Notes: generated from the sequence alone by a model not told the origin. A stretch of DNA of 64,000 bases from Kitasatospora sp. NBC_01287 (GCF_026340565.1 NZ_JAPEPB010000001.1:2890501-2954500); one strand, 5' to 3'; counted from the stretch's first letter, positions 24,418 to 33,244 are shown. Program-made: numbers and translations.

Positions 24418-25251
24418 ATGAACGAGAACGAGAACGTGGGGTTCCGACCCGACGAGTTCCACCAGTCGCTGGCCACCGAGCTGGCCGGGACGAGCGCGCC
24501 CCCGCTGGGCGACCTGGTCACCCTCGCCGCCCAGCGCGGGCGCCGGCAGCGGCGGTGGCGCACCCTGGGCGCGGTCACCGGCTCGGTGACCGCCGCGGCC
24601 GTCGCGGCCAGCCTGCTGGTCGGCGTGCTGGACAGCGGGCCGGCGCAGCGGACCGAGCTGACCGCGGCCGCGACCGGGTCGCCCAGTGCCGCGGCCGCCC
24701 CGGCCTCCGTCCCCGCGGCCGCCACGGCCTCGGACCAGCTGGTCGCGGACACCCCGGCCGCTCTGCTGGACGCGGTGGTGAGCGCACTGCCCGCCGGGCT
24801 GACCACGGACACCTACTCGGCCAAGCTGGGCGACCCGGCGACCCCCAACCCCTCCGTCACCCTCAACGTGCACTCGCAGCACGGCACCGCCGTGCTGCAG
24901 GTCGCGGCGTACAAGTCGCAGTACGACTTCTGCCAGCCGGGCGACTGGCCCGCCGGCTACAGCTACCACTGCTCGACCACGGCCGGCGGCGAGCAGTACG
25001 AGGTGGTCTCCAACCCGGCCGCCTGCTGGCAGCACTCCCTCGTCGTGCTGCGCCGCCACGACGGCGTCGACGTCGCGGTCTGGATGCCCAACTGCACGGA
25101 CGCGCCCGGCGTCACGAGCCCGCACGTGCCGCCGCTGACCCAGGACCAGGCCCTCGCCCTGGCCGCCACCGCGGCGATCAGCGACCGGATGCCGGCCGCG
25201 TTCGTCCAGGCCGCCGACGCGAAGTACCCCAACCTGCACATCACCAAGTAA
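24418..25251 (+). CDS. single-pass membrane protein, putative anti-sigma-like partner
   Basis: 277 aa. An N-terminal cytoplasmic part of about 50 residues (FRPDEFHQSLATELAG, then an Arg-rich RGRRQRRW), one transmembrane segment (about 50-73), an Ala/Ser-rich linker, and an extracellular domain with five cysteines. No zinc-finger anti-sigma motif (HxxxCxxC) is seen. The layout and the SigE-family sigma gene 75 nt downstream suggest a regulator that holds or senses for that sigma factor; this is inference. ATG at 24418 follows AGAGGAAAG; an in-frame ATG at 24379 has no site. Confidence 0.75.
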   Translation: MNENENVGFRPDEFHQSLATELAGTSAPPLGDLVTLAAQRGRRQRRWRTLGAVTGSVTAAAVAASLLVGVLDSGPAQRTELTAAATGSPSAAAAPASVPAAATASDQLVADTPAALLDAVVSALPAGLTTDTYSAKLGDPATPNPSVTLNVHSQHGTAVLQVAAYKSQYDFCQPGDWPAGYSYHCSTTAGGEQYEVVSNPAACWQHSLVVLRRHDGVDVAVWMPNCTDAPGVTSPHVPPLTQDQALALAATAAISDRMPAAFVQAADAKYPNLHITK

Positions 25252-25264
25252 CCGCACCGTCTCT

Positions 25265-25291
25265 GCCGCGGCCCCCGAGCGGGGCCGCGGC
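25265..25291 (+). terminator. hairpin between the membrane-protein and sigma-factor genes
   Basis: 11-bp perfect stem (GCCGCGGCCCC at 25265-25275 with 25281-25291), five-base loop, followed by TTCCCCC. It would partly separate expression of the two genes. Confidence 0.7.
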
Positions 25292-25326
25292 TTCCCCCAC
25301 TTCCACCCTCAGAGACCGGGAGTCCG

Positions 25327-25827
25327 ATGGTGCGCCGCGAAGCCGACTTCACCGCGTTCGCCGAGGCGAACGCCACCCGCCTGCGACAGATCGCCTTCCT
25401 GATGTGCCGGGACTGGCACCTGGCCCAGGACCTGACCCAGAGCACGCTGACCAAGATGTACCTGGCCTGGGGCCGGGTCGCGCGTCAGGGCGGTGACCCG
25501 TTCGCCTACACCCGCAAGGTGCTGCTCAACACGCTGCTCGACCACCGGCGCCTGCGCAGCAGCGGCGAACTCGCGGTGGACCAGCTGCCGGACCGTCCGC
25601 AGCAGGGCGACCCGACCGCCGAGCGGCTCACCCTGCTGAACGCCCTGGCCCTGCTGCCGCCCCGCGACCGGGCGATCGTGCTGCTGCGCTACTGGGAGGA
25701 CCAGAGCGTGGAGCAGACCGCCGAGGCCCTGGGGGTCAGCGTCTCCGTGGTGAAGTCGCAGAGCAGTCGGGCGCTGGCCCTGCTGCGCGCGCACTTCGGG
25801 CCGGACCGCGAGCTGCTCTTCAGCTGA
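25327..25827 (+). CDS. SigE-family RNA polymerase sigma factor (ECF type)
   Basis: 166 aa sigma-70 of the ECF size class. Region 2 spans about residues 10-75 (FAEANATRLRQIAFLMCRDWHLAQDLTQ, then AWGRV), region 4 about 105-155 (LALLPPRDRAIVLLRYWEDQSVEQTAEALGVSVSVVKS helix-turn-helix). The DWHLAQDLTQ and YWEDQSVEQTA elements are typical of the actinobacterial 'SigE family' group, which is not the same as S. coelicolor SigE itself. ATG at 25327 with GGGAG upstream. Preceded by the membrane protein at 24418, a probable functional partner. Confidence 0.9.
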   Translation: MVRREADFTAFAEANATRLRQIAFLMCRDWHLAQDLTQSTLTKMYLAWGRVARQGGDPFAYTRKVLLNTLLDHRRLRSSGELAVDQLPDRPQQGDPTAERLTLLNALALLPPRDRAIVLLRYWEDQSVEQTAEALGVSVSVVKSQSSRALALLRAHFGPDRELLFS

Positions 25828-25836
25828 GCGGTGCCG

Positions 25837-26760
25837 CTACAGCTCCCTGACCACCCTGTACTGGCCACCGCACCGCGTGTACCCGAGCCAGGAGTTGATC
25901 GCCAGCATCGGTTCGTTGGTCTCGTCGTTGGCGGTGAACGCCTCGGTCAGCCCGGCCGCGCGGGCCCGGTGCAGCGAGGCCGTCTTGGCCGCCTTGGCCA
26001 GGCCGCGGCCGCGGTGGGCCGACCGGGTGACAGTGAAGTTCGACCAGTAGCGGGTGCGGCCATCGCTGAGCACGGCGCTGAGCGCGACGGGCTCGCCGGC
26101 CACGACGGCCACCACGGTCAGCTCGTGGGCCTGGTCCGGGCGCGACCAGACAGTCTCGTGCCACTCCTGGTAGCCCATGGCATCCAGCGACAGGTCACCC
26201 GGTTCGTCGGCACCGGCTTCGACGTCGAGCCGGTGGATCGGGCGCGGATCGTCCAGGAAGTCGGCGGCGGTGCGCAGCTCGACGCCCGGCGGCAGTGACG
26301 GGACCCGCGGCAGCGGACCGCTCAGGTCGAGCCGGGCGAACCGCACGGCGCGGCCCGGCCGGTAGCCGTGCCGCTCGGCGAAGGCGAGCGAGCGCCGCTC
26401 CTCGTCGGCCCAGCCGTGCGCGTGGGTGGCGCCCAGCTCGCGCAGGTGGTCCTCCGCGGCGGCGAGCAGCGCGCGGCCCGCGCCGCGGCCCCGGTGCCCG
26501 GGCAACACCGAGAGGTCGAGGTGGGCCTGGCCACGTTCGCCGCTGTGCACAGCGAGCGCGCAGCGGGCGCTGCCCACCACCGTGCCGTCCAGCTCGGCGA
26601 GCAGGTGCCGGTAGCGGCTCCCGGCCAGCTGGACCCGGACCTGCCAGGCGGCCACCTCCGGCGTGATCAGGCGGTACGCGCGGCCGGCCTGCTGACAGGC
26701 CGCGGCGGCCACCGCGTCGCCGGCGTCAGCGGGGGCGAAATCACGGATCTGATGGGTCAT
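25837..26760 (-). CDS. tandem GNAT-family acetyltransferase
   Basis: 307 aa with two GNAT domains: the first acetyl-CoA loop is HRGRGAGRALLAA (about residue 89), the second HRGRGLAKAAKTA (about 246). The two-domain layout resembles mycothiol synthase (MshD), but sequence similarity looks general rather than specific and MshD is usually elsewhere, so the substrate is unknown; related proteins are also annotated as antibiotic N-acetyltransferase-like. ATG at 26760. It converges with the sigma-factor gene, 9 nt apart. Confidence 0.83.
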   Translation of the reverse strand: MTHQIRDFAPADAGDAVAAAACQQAGRAYRLITPEVAAWQVRVQLAGSRYRHLLAELDGTVVGSARCALAVHSGERGQAHLDLSVLPGHRGRGAGRALLAAAEDHLRELGATHAHGWADEERRSLAFAERHGYRPGRAVRFARLDLSGPLPRVPSLPPGVELRTAADFLDDPRPIHRLDVEAGADEPGDLSLDAMGYQEWHETVWSRPDQAHELTVVAVVAGEPVALSAVLSDGRTRYWSNFTVTRSAHRGRGLAKAAKTASLHRARAAGLTEAFTANDETNEPMLAINSWLGYTRCGGQYRVVREL

Positions 26761-26828
26761 CAGTCGTACGCTAACCGTGCCCGAGGAGGGCCGCCACGGA
26801 ATTTCCCACGGTCACGATTCGATATCGC

Positions 26829-26840
26829 GAAACCGGTTTC
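26829..26840. promoter_or_regulatory. palindromic operator candidate between two divergent genes
   Basis: GAAACCGGTTTC is a perfect 12-bp palindrome in the AT-richer gap between the GNAT gene and the TIGR04222 gene, 39 nt before the latter's ATG. It could bind a dimeric regulator; no match to a known consensus is claimed. Confidence 0.35.
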
Positions 26841-26879
26841 CGTTCCCGGCAGCGGCGCGCGGGGTCTAGAACAGGGCCC

Positions 26880-27659
26880 ATGTGGTTGCTCTTCCTGGTT
26901 CCGGCCTGTGTCGTCGCGGTACTCGCCTGCCTGCGGCTGATCCGGGCCGCAGCCTCGGCCGACGCACTGGCCGGGCTGGTGGCGGAGGAGTCGGAGCAGG
27001 TGGCGATCGGGCTGTACGAGACGGCCTACCTGGCGGGCGGTCCGGAGCGGGTGGTGGACCTCGCGCTCGTGCTGATGAACGGGCGCGGGCGACTGCACCT
27101 GGCGCACACCGGCTGGACCACGGTGGTCGACCCGCAGGGCCGCAGCCGCCTGGAGCGGGCGCTGATCAGCGAGATAGGCCCGGAGGGGCAGTGCCGCACG
27201 GCCGAGCTGCGCGAGGCGCTGAGCGAACATCCGACGGTGGCCGAGATCGGCGCCCGGCTCTCGCTGGCCGGCCTGGCCACGCCCGCGGTGACCCGGGAGA
27301 ACACGGTGCTGGCGGTGCGCCAGGTCCGCCAGGCGCTGCTGCTCTCGGTGGTGCTGCTGGTCGCGGCGATGACCCTGAGCGCACCGGGCCGCCACAGCAG
27401 CGCCGCCGCCCTGGCCTGGTTCTCGCTGCCGCTGATCCTCACCACCGGCACCCTGCTGATGGCCCGGGTCGACGTGCACCCCTACACCCGCTGGGCCGCC
27501 CCGGCCGGGGCGGAGGTGCTGCGCGAACTGCGCCGCCGCCCCCGCCGTTCGAGCGGCGAGGGCGCGGGCGACGCGGAGCGCCGGCTGCTCACGGCGGTGG
27601 CGATCGACGGCGCGGACGCGGTGCCGGACGCCCGACTGCGGATGGCGCTGCGCGGCTAG
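26880..27659 (+). CDS. TIGR04222-type membrane protein
   Basis: 259 aa. N-terminal membrane segment (MWLLFLVPACVVAVLACLR), a cytosolic stretch with the ETAYLAGGPERVVDLALVLMNGRGRLHL signature of the TIGR04222 family, then two further hydrophobic segments (about 150-168 and 175-195) and a basic C-terminal tail. The family is found mostly in actinobacteria and has no established function. ATG at 26880; the ribosome site is weak (AGGG at short spacing), so it may be leaderless or nearly so. Confidence 0.82.
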   Translation: MWLLFLVPACVVAVLACLRLIRAAASADALAGLVAEESEQVAIGLYETAYLAGGPERVVDLALVLMNGRGRLHLAHTGWTTVVDPQGRSRLERALISEIGPEGQCRTAELREALSEHPTVAEIGARLSLAGLATPAVTRENTVLAVRQVRQALLLSVVLLVAAMTLSAPGRHSSAAALAWFSLPLILTTGTLLMARVDVHPYTRWAAPAGAEVLRELRRRPRRSSGEGAGDAERRLLTAVAIDGADAVPDARLRMALRG

Positions 27660-27718
27660 GGCCCGTCCGGGCGATCTTGGCGTCGCGCGCCCGGCAGGAT
27701 CGCCCGGACAGGCCCTAG
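27656..27718. terminator. long bidirectional terminator stem, end of it hit by the IS
   Basis: Arms 27656-27676 and 27698-27718 pair over 21 bases with one mismatch (CTAGGGCC...GATC), 21-nt loop. It starts at the stop codon of the TIGR04222 gene. It would have served that gene and the convergent hemQ before the insertion sequence entered at its distal CCTAGG. Confidence 0.8.
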
Positions 27719-27719
27719 G

Positions 27720-27744
27720 TGTACTGACCACGGAGGTTGGTGAC
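27720..27744 (+). repeat. left terminal inverted repeat of the IS
   Basis: Begins TGTACTGACCACGGAGGTTG; 20 of 25 bases match the right end in reverse complement. Confidence 0.9.
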
Positions 27745-27775
27745 AGGGCTCACGGCTGGCAGATCTTGAAATGAG

Positions 27776-27835
27776 TGAGGGCCTTCTGGCCAGGTGTGGA
27801 TTGCGACATCTACCCCAGCGCCAGAAAGGCCCTCA
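27776..27835 (+). promoter_or_regulatory. hairpin masking the transposase ribosome site
   Basis: TGAGGGCCTTCTGG (27776-27789) pairs with CCAGAAAGGCCCTCA (27821-27835) with a single bulged base. The right arm contains the ribosome site AGAAAGG and the A of the ATG. A transcript reading in from outside would fold and repress transposase translation; an internal promoter starting in the loop would avoid it. Confidence 0.65.
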
Positions 27836-28788
27836 TGCCACACCGTAACGCACCCCTGACTGAGACCGGACGCCTGCGCCTGGCCCGATGCGTGGTCGAG
27901 GACGGCTGGCCGCTGCGCCGGGCCGCCGAACGCTTCCAGGTCTCGCCCACCACGGCCAAGCGCTGGGCGGACCGCTACCGGGCCCTGGGCGAGGCCGGCA
28001 TGGACGACCGGTCCAGCCGCCCGCACCACAGCCCGCGCCGCACCCCGACCCGCACCGAGCGCCGGATCATCAAGGTCCGCGTCCTGCGCCGCTGGGGACC
28101 GGCCCGCATCGCCTACCTGCTGGGGCTCAACCCCGCCACCGTCCACCGGGTCCTGACCCGCTACCGCCTCGCCCGCCTCACCCACCTCGACCGCGCCACC
28201 GGCCGCGCCATCCGCCGCTACGAACACGACGCACCAGGCGATTTGGTCCACGTCGACATCAAAAAGCTCGGCAACATCCCCGACGGCGGCGGCCACCAGG
28301 TGCTCGGCCGCCAGGCCGGCCGCAAGACCCGCTCCGGCACCGGCTACAGCTACCTCCACAACGCCGTCGACGACCACTCCCGCCTCGCCTACAGCGAGAT
28401 CCTGACCGACGAGCGCAAGGAGACCGCCGCCGCGTTCTGGACCCGAGCCCAGGACTTCTTCGCCCAGGCCGGGATCACCGTCCAGCGCGTGCTGACCGAC
28501 AACGGCTCCTGCTACAAGTCCCACCCCTGGCGGGACGTCCTGGCCGCCGCCGGGATCACCCACAAACGAACCCGGCCCTACCGGCCACAGACCAACGGCA
28601 AGGTCGAACGCTTCAACCGCACCCTGCTCGACGAATGGGCCTACGCCAGGCCCTACCGCACCGAGCAGGAACGACGCGACGCCTACCCCGCCTGGCTCCA
28701 CACCTACAATCACCACCGCGGACACACCGCGCTCAAGGGCCAATCACCCGCCAGCCGCGTCCCCAACCTCACGGGTCAGAACACCTAG
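27835..28788 (+). CDS. IS481-family transposase
   Basis: 317 aa DDE recombinase. N-terminal helix-turn-helix (about 10-50: RLRLARCVVEDGWPLRRAAE), an Arg-rich linker, then an rve-type integrase core with Asp141 (HVDIKKLG), Asp222 (TDNGSCYKS) and Glu258 (GKVERFNRTL), a D-x35-E spacing. ATG at 27835 with AGAAAGG upstream; a start at 27775 would lack a site. The stop TAG (28786-28788) lies outside the element in the target duplication CCTAGG, so the final codons depend on the insertion site. Appears intact. Confidence 0.95.
   Translation: MPHRNAPLTETGRLRLARCVVEDGWPLRRAAERFQVSPTTAKRWADRYRALGEAGMDDRSSRPHHSPRRTPTRTERRIIKVRVLRRWGPARIAYLLGLNPATVHRVLTRYRLARLTHLDRATGRAIRRYEHDAPGDLVHVDIKKLGNIPDGGGHQVLGRQAGRKTRSGTGYSYLHNAVDDHSRLAYSEILTDERKETAAAFWTRAQDFFAQAGITVQRVLTDNGSCYKSHPWRDVLAAAGITHKRTRPYRPQTNGKVERFNRTLLDEWAYARPYRTEQERRDAYPAWLHTYNHHRGHTALKGQSPASRVPNLTGQNT
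28759..28783 (-). repeat. right terminal inverted repeat of the IS
   Basis: Read on the minus strand it begins TGTTCTGACCCGTGAGGTTG and partners the left end. It also encodes the last residues of the transposase. Confidence 0.9.
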
Positions 28789-28813
28789 GTCTCGCGGTCC
28801 GCAGGCCCTGGGC

Positions 28814-29527
28814 TCAGGCGAGTCCGGCCAGCAGCTCGCTGATCGGCTTGCGGCGGCCGGTGAAGAACGGGACCTCCTCGCGCACGTGCAGCCGGGCGCG
28901 GGACGGGCGCAGATCGCGCATCAGGTCGACGATCCGGTGCAGGTCGTCCGCCTCGAAGGCGAGCAGCCACTCGTAGTCGCCGAGCGCGAAGGAGGCGACC
29001 GTGTTGGCGCGCACGTCCGGGTAGCCGCGGGCCATCTGACCGTGCTCGGAGAGCATCGCCCGGCGCTCCTCGTCCGGCAGCAGGTACCACTCGTAGGAGC
29101 GGACGAACGGGTAGACGCAGACGTAGTCGCGCGCGTGCTCGTCGGCCAGGAAGGCCGGGATGTGCGACTTGTTGAACTCGGCGGGGCGGTGCAGCGCCAT
29201 GTTCGACCAGACCGGCGCCAGCAGGCGGCCCAGCGCGGTGCGGCGGAAGCGGTTGTACGCCTCCTGCAGGTCGTCGGAGTTCTCGGCGTGCCACCAGATC
29301 ATCAGATCGGCGTCGGCACGCAGGCCCGAGACGTCGTAACTGCCGCGCACCGTGACGTCCTTGGCGGCCAGCTGCTCGAACAGCTCCTCGACCTCGGTGG
29401 CCAGCGCGGCGCGGTCCTCGGGGAGCGCGTCCCGCAGCTTGAACACCGACCACATGGTGTAGCGGATGACCTGGTTCAGGTCCCGGGCCTTCTTCTTCTG
29501 CGGCGTCTGCTCAGCGGTATCGGTCAT
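28814..29527 (-). CDS. hemQ: coproheme decarboxylase HemQ
   Basis: Chlorite-dismutase-fold enzyme that carries out the last step of the coproporphyrin-dependent haem pathway (iron-coproporphyrin III to protohaem with peroxide). 237 aa. Characteristic segments are [25 protein letters not shown], the [12 protein letters not shown] tyrosine-rich stretch (Tyr135, 139, 145, 148) and [13 protein letters not shown] with His162 as candidate distal residue. The C-terminal VPFFTGRRK is family-typical. ATG at 29527. The partner hemY ends 4 nt upstream, so the pair is an operon. Confidence 0.95.
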   Translation of the reverse strand: MTDTAEQTPQKKKARDLNQVIRYTMWSVFKLRDALPEDRAALATEVEELFEQLAAKDVTVRGSYDVSGLRADADLMIWWHAENSDDLQEAYNRFRRTALGRLLAPVWSNMALHRPAEFNKSHIPAFLADEHARDYVCVYPFVRSYEWYLLPDEERRAMLSEHGQMARGYPDVRANTVASFALGDYEWLLAFEADDLHRIVDLMRDLRPSRARLHVREEVPFFTGRRKPISELLAGLA

Positions 29528-29531
29528 GTCC

Positions 29532-30941
29532 TCATTCTCCCTTTCCGGCTCGCCGCCCCGGCGGCGGGGTCAACAATTCGTCGACGGCGCGCCGCGCGCT
29601 CGCCACGCAGGCCGGGATGCCCACGCCGTCGTAGGCCGCGCCGGCCAGCGCGAGGCCGCCCAGCCGGCCGACCGCCGCCCGGATCCGGGCAACCTTGGCC
29701 TGATGGCCCACCGGGTACTGGGGCAGGCCGGCGCGCCAGCGGCTCACCACGCTCGCGTACGGGCGCGCGGTGAGGCCCACGGCCTCGCGCAGGTCCGCCA
29801 GTGAGCGGGCGACGAGCTCGGCGTCGTCCAGGTCGAGCGCGGCCTCGTCCCGGTAGCGGCCGAGCGAGGTGCGCAGCACGAAGGCGTCGGGTGCGGCGCG
29901 CTCCAGCCAGCCCCACTTGCGGCTGGAGAAGGTGGCGGCCTTGATCGAGCGGCCGTCCACCGGTGGGACCAGGAAGCCACTGCCGGACGGCGCCGGGGCC
30001 AGCTCGGCGCGGTGGAAGGCGAGGGTGACCAGCGCCATCCCGGCGTACTCGATCGCGGCCAACTCGGCGGCGGCGTCCGGGGCCTCGGTGGCCAGCAGCT
30101 TCGCGGCCACCGGCGCGGGGGTGGCCAGCAGCACGGCGTCGCAGGCCCGGCCGTCGACCAGCCAGCCCGTGGCGGTGCGGCGCAGCTCGCTGACCGGCGC
30201 GCGCAGCCGCAGCTCGACCCCGGCCCGCTCGCAGGCCGCGGCGACGGCGGTCGGCAGCGTGCCGATCCCGCCGCGCAGCCCCTGGAAGACCGGGCCGCCA
30301 GCCTGCGGGCGGTCCAGCAGCGCGTGCACGCCCTCGACCAGGGAGCCGCCGCCCTGCGCGATCGCCAGCAGTTGGGGGACGGCGGCGCGCAGCGAGATCT
30401 CCTCGGCGCGGCCCGCGTAGACGCCGCCGAGCAGCGGCTCGACCAGCCGGTCCACCACCTCCTGGCCGAGCCGCTGGGCCACGTAGGCCCCGATCGCGGC
30501 ATCGTCGCCCAGCGCCGCTCCGGCGGGGCGCTCGGCCCGCGCCCTGGCCAGGCCCTCGGGGCTGAGCACACCGGAGGCGGCCAGCGCGGCGAGGTCGCCG
30601 GGGACGCCCATCAACTGCCCACCGGGCAGCGGGCGCAGCTCACCACGGGTCCAGACGGCGGCCTTGGCGGTGCTGGGCGGCTCCAGGAGGTCGGCCAGGC
30701 CGACGTCCCGGGCGAGTTCGACGGCTTCGGGGCGGCGGGCCAGCATCGACTCGGCGCCGAGGTCGACCTGGACCCCGCCGACCTCGCCGGTGCGCAGCTT
30801 GCCGCCCAGCCGCTCGCCGGCCTCCAGCAGCGTGACCCGGGCGAGGGCCGGTCCGCCGGCCGCGCCGGCCAGGTGGGCGGCCGCGGCCAGCCCTGCGATG
30901 CCGCCGCCGATCACGGTGACCTTGGGAAGTGCTTCTGCCAT
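29532..30941 (-). CDS. hemY: coproporphyrinogen III oxidase (HemY/CgoX type)
   Basis: FAD-dependent oxidation of coproporphyrinogen III to coproporphyrin III in the actinobacterial/Firmicute haem route; older annotations call it protoporphyrinogen oxidase. 469 aa. N-terminal dinucleotide-binding motif [17 protein letters not shown] (residues 8-24), then [25 protein letters not shown], and the C-terminal FAD segment [17 protein letters not shown]. The presence of hemQ directly downstream fixes which of the two oxidation reactions is meant. ATG at 30941. Confidence 0.94.
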   Translation of the reverse strand: MAEALPKVTVIGGGIAGLAAAAHLAGAAGGPALARVTLLEAGERLGGKLRTGEVGGVQVDLGAESMLARRPEAVELARDVGLADLLEPPSTAKAAVWTRGELRPLPGGQLMGVPGDLAALAASGVLSPEGLARARAERPAGAALGDDAAIGAYVAQRLGQEVVDRLVEPLLGGVYAGRAEEISLRAAVPQLLAIAQGGGSLVEGVHALLDRPQAGGPVFQGLRGGIGTLPTAVAAACERAGVELRLRAPVSELRRTATGWLVDGRACDAVLLATPAPVAAKLLATEAPDAAAELAAIEYAGMALVTLAFHRAELAPAPSGSGFLVPPVDGRSIKAATFSSRKWGWLERAAPDAFVLRTSLGRYRDEAALDLDDAELVARSLADLREAVGLTARPYASVVSRWRAGLPQYPVGHQAKVARIRAAVGRLGGLALAGAAYDGVGIPACVASARRAVDELLTPPPGRRAGKGE

Positions 30942-31079
30942 GCCCCGCAGTCTCGCAGAGTTCCGCGGGCGCCCCCGGTCCGGATGGTGACCAGGCCGTG
31001 ACGCAGTCGCAACCGGGAACCTGAAACTCCGTCAGCTCCCGCTCCGTCCAAGCGGATACGTCAACGGGAGGGGAAGAGA

Positions 31080-32039
31080 ATGAGCAGGAAGCGGATCAGC
31101 AGAGCCGGGGCCGCGCTGGCGGTCGCCGCCGTCCTGGCACTGGCCGGGTGCAGCGCGGACAGCGGCGCGAGGAGCGACAGCGCGGCGGCCCCGATGGCGG
31201 CCGGCGCGCAGCCCGCCAGGGCACCGGGGGCGGCCCCCAGCGGCGCACCGCTGCCCGGCGGCGCGCCCAGCGCGCTGCCCAGCGCCGACCCGCGGGCCAT
31301 CGCCTACACCGGCCGGCTCACCCTGCGGGTCGCCGGCATCGAGAGCGCCGTCCAGCAGGCCGAGACACTGGCCGCCCAGCAGTCGGGCTACGTCGAGCAC
31401 GAGGACACCGGCGACGCCGGATCCGCCCAGGTGGTGCTCCGGATCCCGTCGGCGGCCTTCGCCAAGAGCTTCGACCAGCTGGCCGGCTTCGGCACCGTGC
31501 TGAACCGCACCAGCCAGGCGGACGACCTCACCCAGCAGGTGGTCGACGTGGACAGCCGGGTGAAGAGCCAGCAGGCCAGCGTGGACCGGGTCCGCCAGCT
31601 GATGCAGCAGGCCACCTCGCTGAACGACATCGTCACGCTGGAGGGCGAGCTGAGCACCCGCGAGGCCGCCCTGGAGTCACTGCAGGCCCAGCAGCAGCAA
31701 CTGGCCGCCCAGACCTCGCTCTCCACCATCACGGTCAACCTGCAGGCCGCCGCGCCGGTTCCGGCGGCGATCGCACCGAAGGCCCCGACGGGGCGCGGCT
31801 TCTGGGGCTCGGTCGGACACGCGCTGGCGAGCGGCTGGCGGGTCCTCCTCGCGGTGCTGCGCGCGCTGCTGATCGTGCTGGCGGCCGCGGCGCCGTTCCT
31901 GGTCGTCGTGGCGCCGGTGCTCTGGTTCGTCCTGCGCCGCCGCCGGGCGGGCCGGGCGGCGGCTATGGCCGTGGCTGTGCCGGTGGCGGTGCAAGGCGAA
32001 CCGGCCGAGCAGACCGAGCAGGCCGAGCAGACCGAGTGA
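31080..32039 (+). CDS. DUF4349 lipoprotein
   Basis: 319 aa. Lipoprotein signal with lipobox LAGC (Cys24), an Ala/Pro/Gly-rich spacer, then the DUF4349 domain (about 73-222): a strand-rich start (AYTGRLTLRVAGIESAVQQAE, GYVEHEDTG) and a long coiled coil (VDVDSRVKSQQASVDRVRQL, LEGELSTREAALESLQ). A C-terminal transmembrane helix (about 255-285) is followed by basic residues and an EQTEQAEQTE tail. Tethered at both ends, it probably spans the outer face of the membrane; function unknown. ATG after GGGAGGGGAAGAG. The stop directly abuts that of convergent hemE. Confidence 0.87.
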   Translation: MSRKRISRAGAALAVAAVLALAGCSADSGARSDSAAAPMAAGAQPARAPGAAPSGAPLPGGAPSALPSADPRAIAYTGRLTLRVAGIESAVQQAETLAAQQSGYVEHEDTGDAGSAQVVLRIPSAAFAKSFDQLAGFGTVLNRTSQADDLTQQVVDVDSRVKSQQASVDRVRQLMQQATSLNDIVTLEGELSTREAALESLQAQQQQLAAQTSLSTITVNLQAAAPVPAAIAPKAPTGRGFWGSVGHALASGWRVLLAVLRALLIVLAAAAPFLVVVAPVLWFVLRRRRAGRAAAMAVAVPVAVQGEPAEQTEQAEQTE

Positions 32040-33140
32040 TCAGCGCGCGCTGGCCTCGTGCACGAAGGCGACCAGGCGGCTGAGCGCGTCCGGGTCCATG
32101 CTCGGCAGCACGCCGTGGCCCAGGTTGAAGATGTGGCCGCTGGCGCCCAGTGCCGAGGCCGCGTGCAGCACCTCGCGGGCCTTGGCCTCCACCACGCCGG
32201 TCGGCGCGAAGAGCACCGCCGGGTCGAGGTTCCCCTGCAGCGCCTTGCCGGGGCCGACCCGGCGGGCCGCCTCGTTCAGCGGCACCCGCCAGTCCACACC
32301 GACCACGTCGGCGCCGGCCTCGCCCATCAGGCCGAGCAGCTCGCCGGTGCCGACGCCGAAGTGGATCCGGGGCACGCCGAGGTCGGCGACCGCGTCGAAG
32401 ACCTTGGTGCTGGCCGGCATGACGGAGCGCCGGTAGTCGTCCGGCGCCAGCGAGCCGACCCAGGAGTCGAAGAGCTGGACGGCGGAGACGCCCGCGGCGA
32501 TCTGCACCTTGAGGAAGGCGGCGGTGATCTCGGCCAGCCGGTCCACCAGCTCGGCCCAGAGCTCCGGCTCGCCGTACATCATGGCCTTGGTGCGCTCGTG
32601 GTTCTTCGAGGGACCACCCTCGACCAGGTAGCTGGCCAGCGTGTACGGGGCGCCGGCGAAGCCGATCAGCGGGGTGGCGCCGAGCTCGTCGACCAGCAGG
32701 CCGATCGCCTCGGTGATGTAGGGGACGTCGTCCGGCTCCAGCGGGCGCAGCCGCTGCAGGTCGGCGGCGGTGCGGATCGGGTCGGCGATCACCGGGCCGA
32801 TGCCCGGCTTGATGTCCACATCGATGCCGACCGCCTTGAGCGGCACCACGATGTCGCTGAAGAAGATCGCCGCGTCCACCTGGTGGCGGCGCACCGGCTG
32901 CAGGGTGATCTCCTTGACCAGCTCGGGCCGCATGCAGGAGTCGAGCATCGGGATGCCCTCGCGCACCTTGAGGTACTCGGGCAGTGACCGGCCCGCCTGG
33001 CGCATGAACCAGACCGGGGTGTGCGGTACCGGCTCGTGCCGGCAGGCCCGCAGGAAGGCTGAGTCGTACGCCCGGCCGCGCGCGGCGGGCGGGGCTGCGG
33101 GGGTCGGCACGATGGGCTGGGCTGCGGTCGTCTCACTCAC
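32040..33140 (-). CDS. hemE: uroporphyrinogen decarboxylase
   Basis: Decarboxylates uroporphyrinogen III to coproporphyrinogen III, the substrate of the HemY enzyme nearby. 366 aa from the GTG at 33140 (VSETTAAQP), which follows GGGAGGATG. Signatures: [14 protein letters not shown] (substrate-binding Arg/Asp region, about residue 44), [31 protein letters not shown], and [18 protein letters not shown]. The frame is open far upstream as an overlap of DUF3000 on the other strand; that part is not coding. Divergent from DUF3000. Confidence 0.96.
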   Translation of the reverse strand: MSETTAAQPIVPTPAAPPAARGRAYDSAFLRACRHEPVPHTPVWFMRQAGRSLPEYLKVREGIPMLDSCMRPELVKEITLQPVRRHQVDAAIFFSDIVVPLKAVGIDVDIKPGIGPVIADPIRTAADLQRLRPLEPDDVPYITEAIGLLVDELGATPLIGFAGAPYTLASYLVEGGPSKNHERTKAMMYGEPELWAELVDRLAEITAAFLKVQIAAGVSAVQLFDSWVGSLAPDDYRRSVMPASTKVFDAVADLGVPRIHFGVGTGELLGLMGEAGADVVGVDWRVPLNEAARRVGPGKALQGNLDPAVLFAPTGVVEAKAREVLHAASALGASGHIFNLGHGVLPSMDPDALSRLVAFVHEASAR

Positions 33141-33238
33141 CCCGCCATCCTCCCACGCGCCTTGCGGATCCCGGCCGCGCCCTGGTCGTCGGATCGTCCA
33201 AGGGCGTGCCGCTCCGCCGCGTTCCCAGGGACAGGGCC

Positions 33239-33244
33239 TAGTCT
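33239..33244 (+). promoter_or_regulatory. -10 element of a leaderless DUF3000 promoter
   Basis: TAGTCT ends 7 nt before the ATG at 33252, the spacing expected for leaderless transcripts, which are common in actinobacteria. No ribosome site is present. No convincing -35. Confidence 0.5.

Larger units (their letters stand above)
27720..28783 (+). mobile_element. IS481-family insertion sequence, apparently complete
   Basis: 1064 bp. Ends are TGT...ACA with imperfect terminal inverted repeats (27720-27744 and 28759-28783, 20 of 25 matching). It is flanked by direct repeats CCTAGG (27714-27719 and 28784-28789). B. pertussis IS481 is known to insert at NCTAGN with a 6-bp duplication, and this site fits exactly. 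One transposase gene fills the element. The intact duplication and open frame indicate a recent insertion. It sits between TIGR04222 and hemQ and breaks no gene. Confidence 0.93.
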
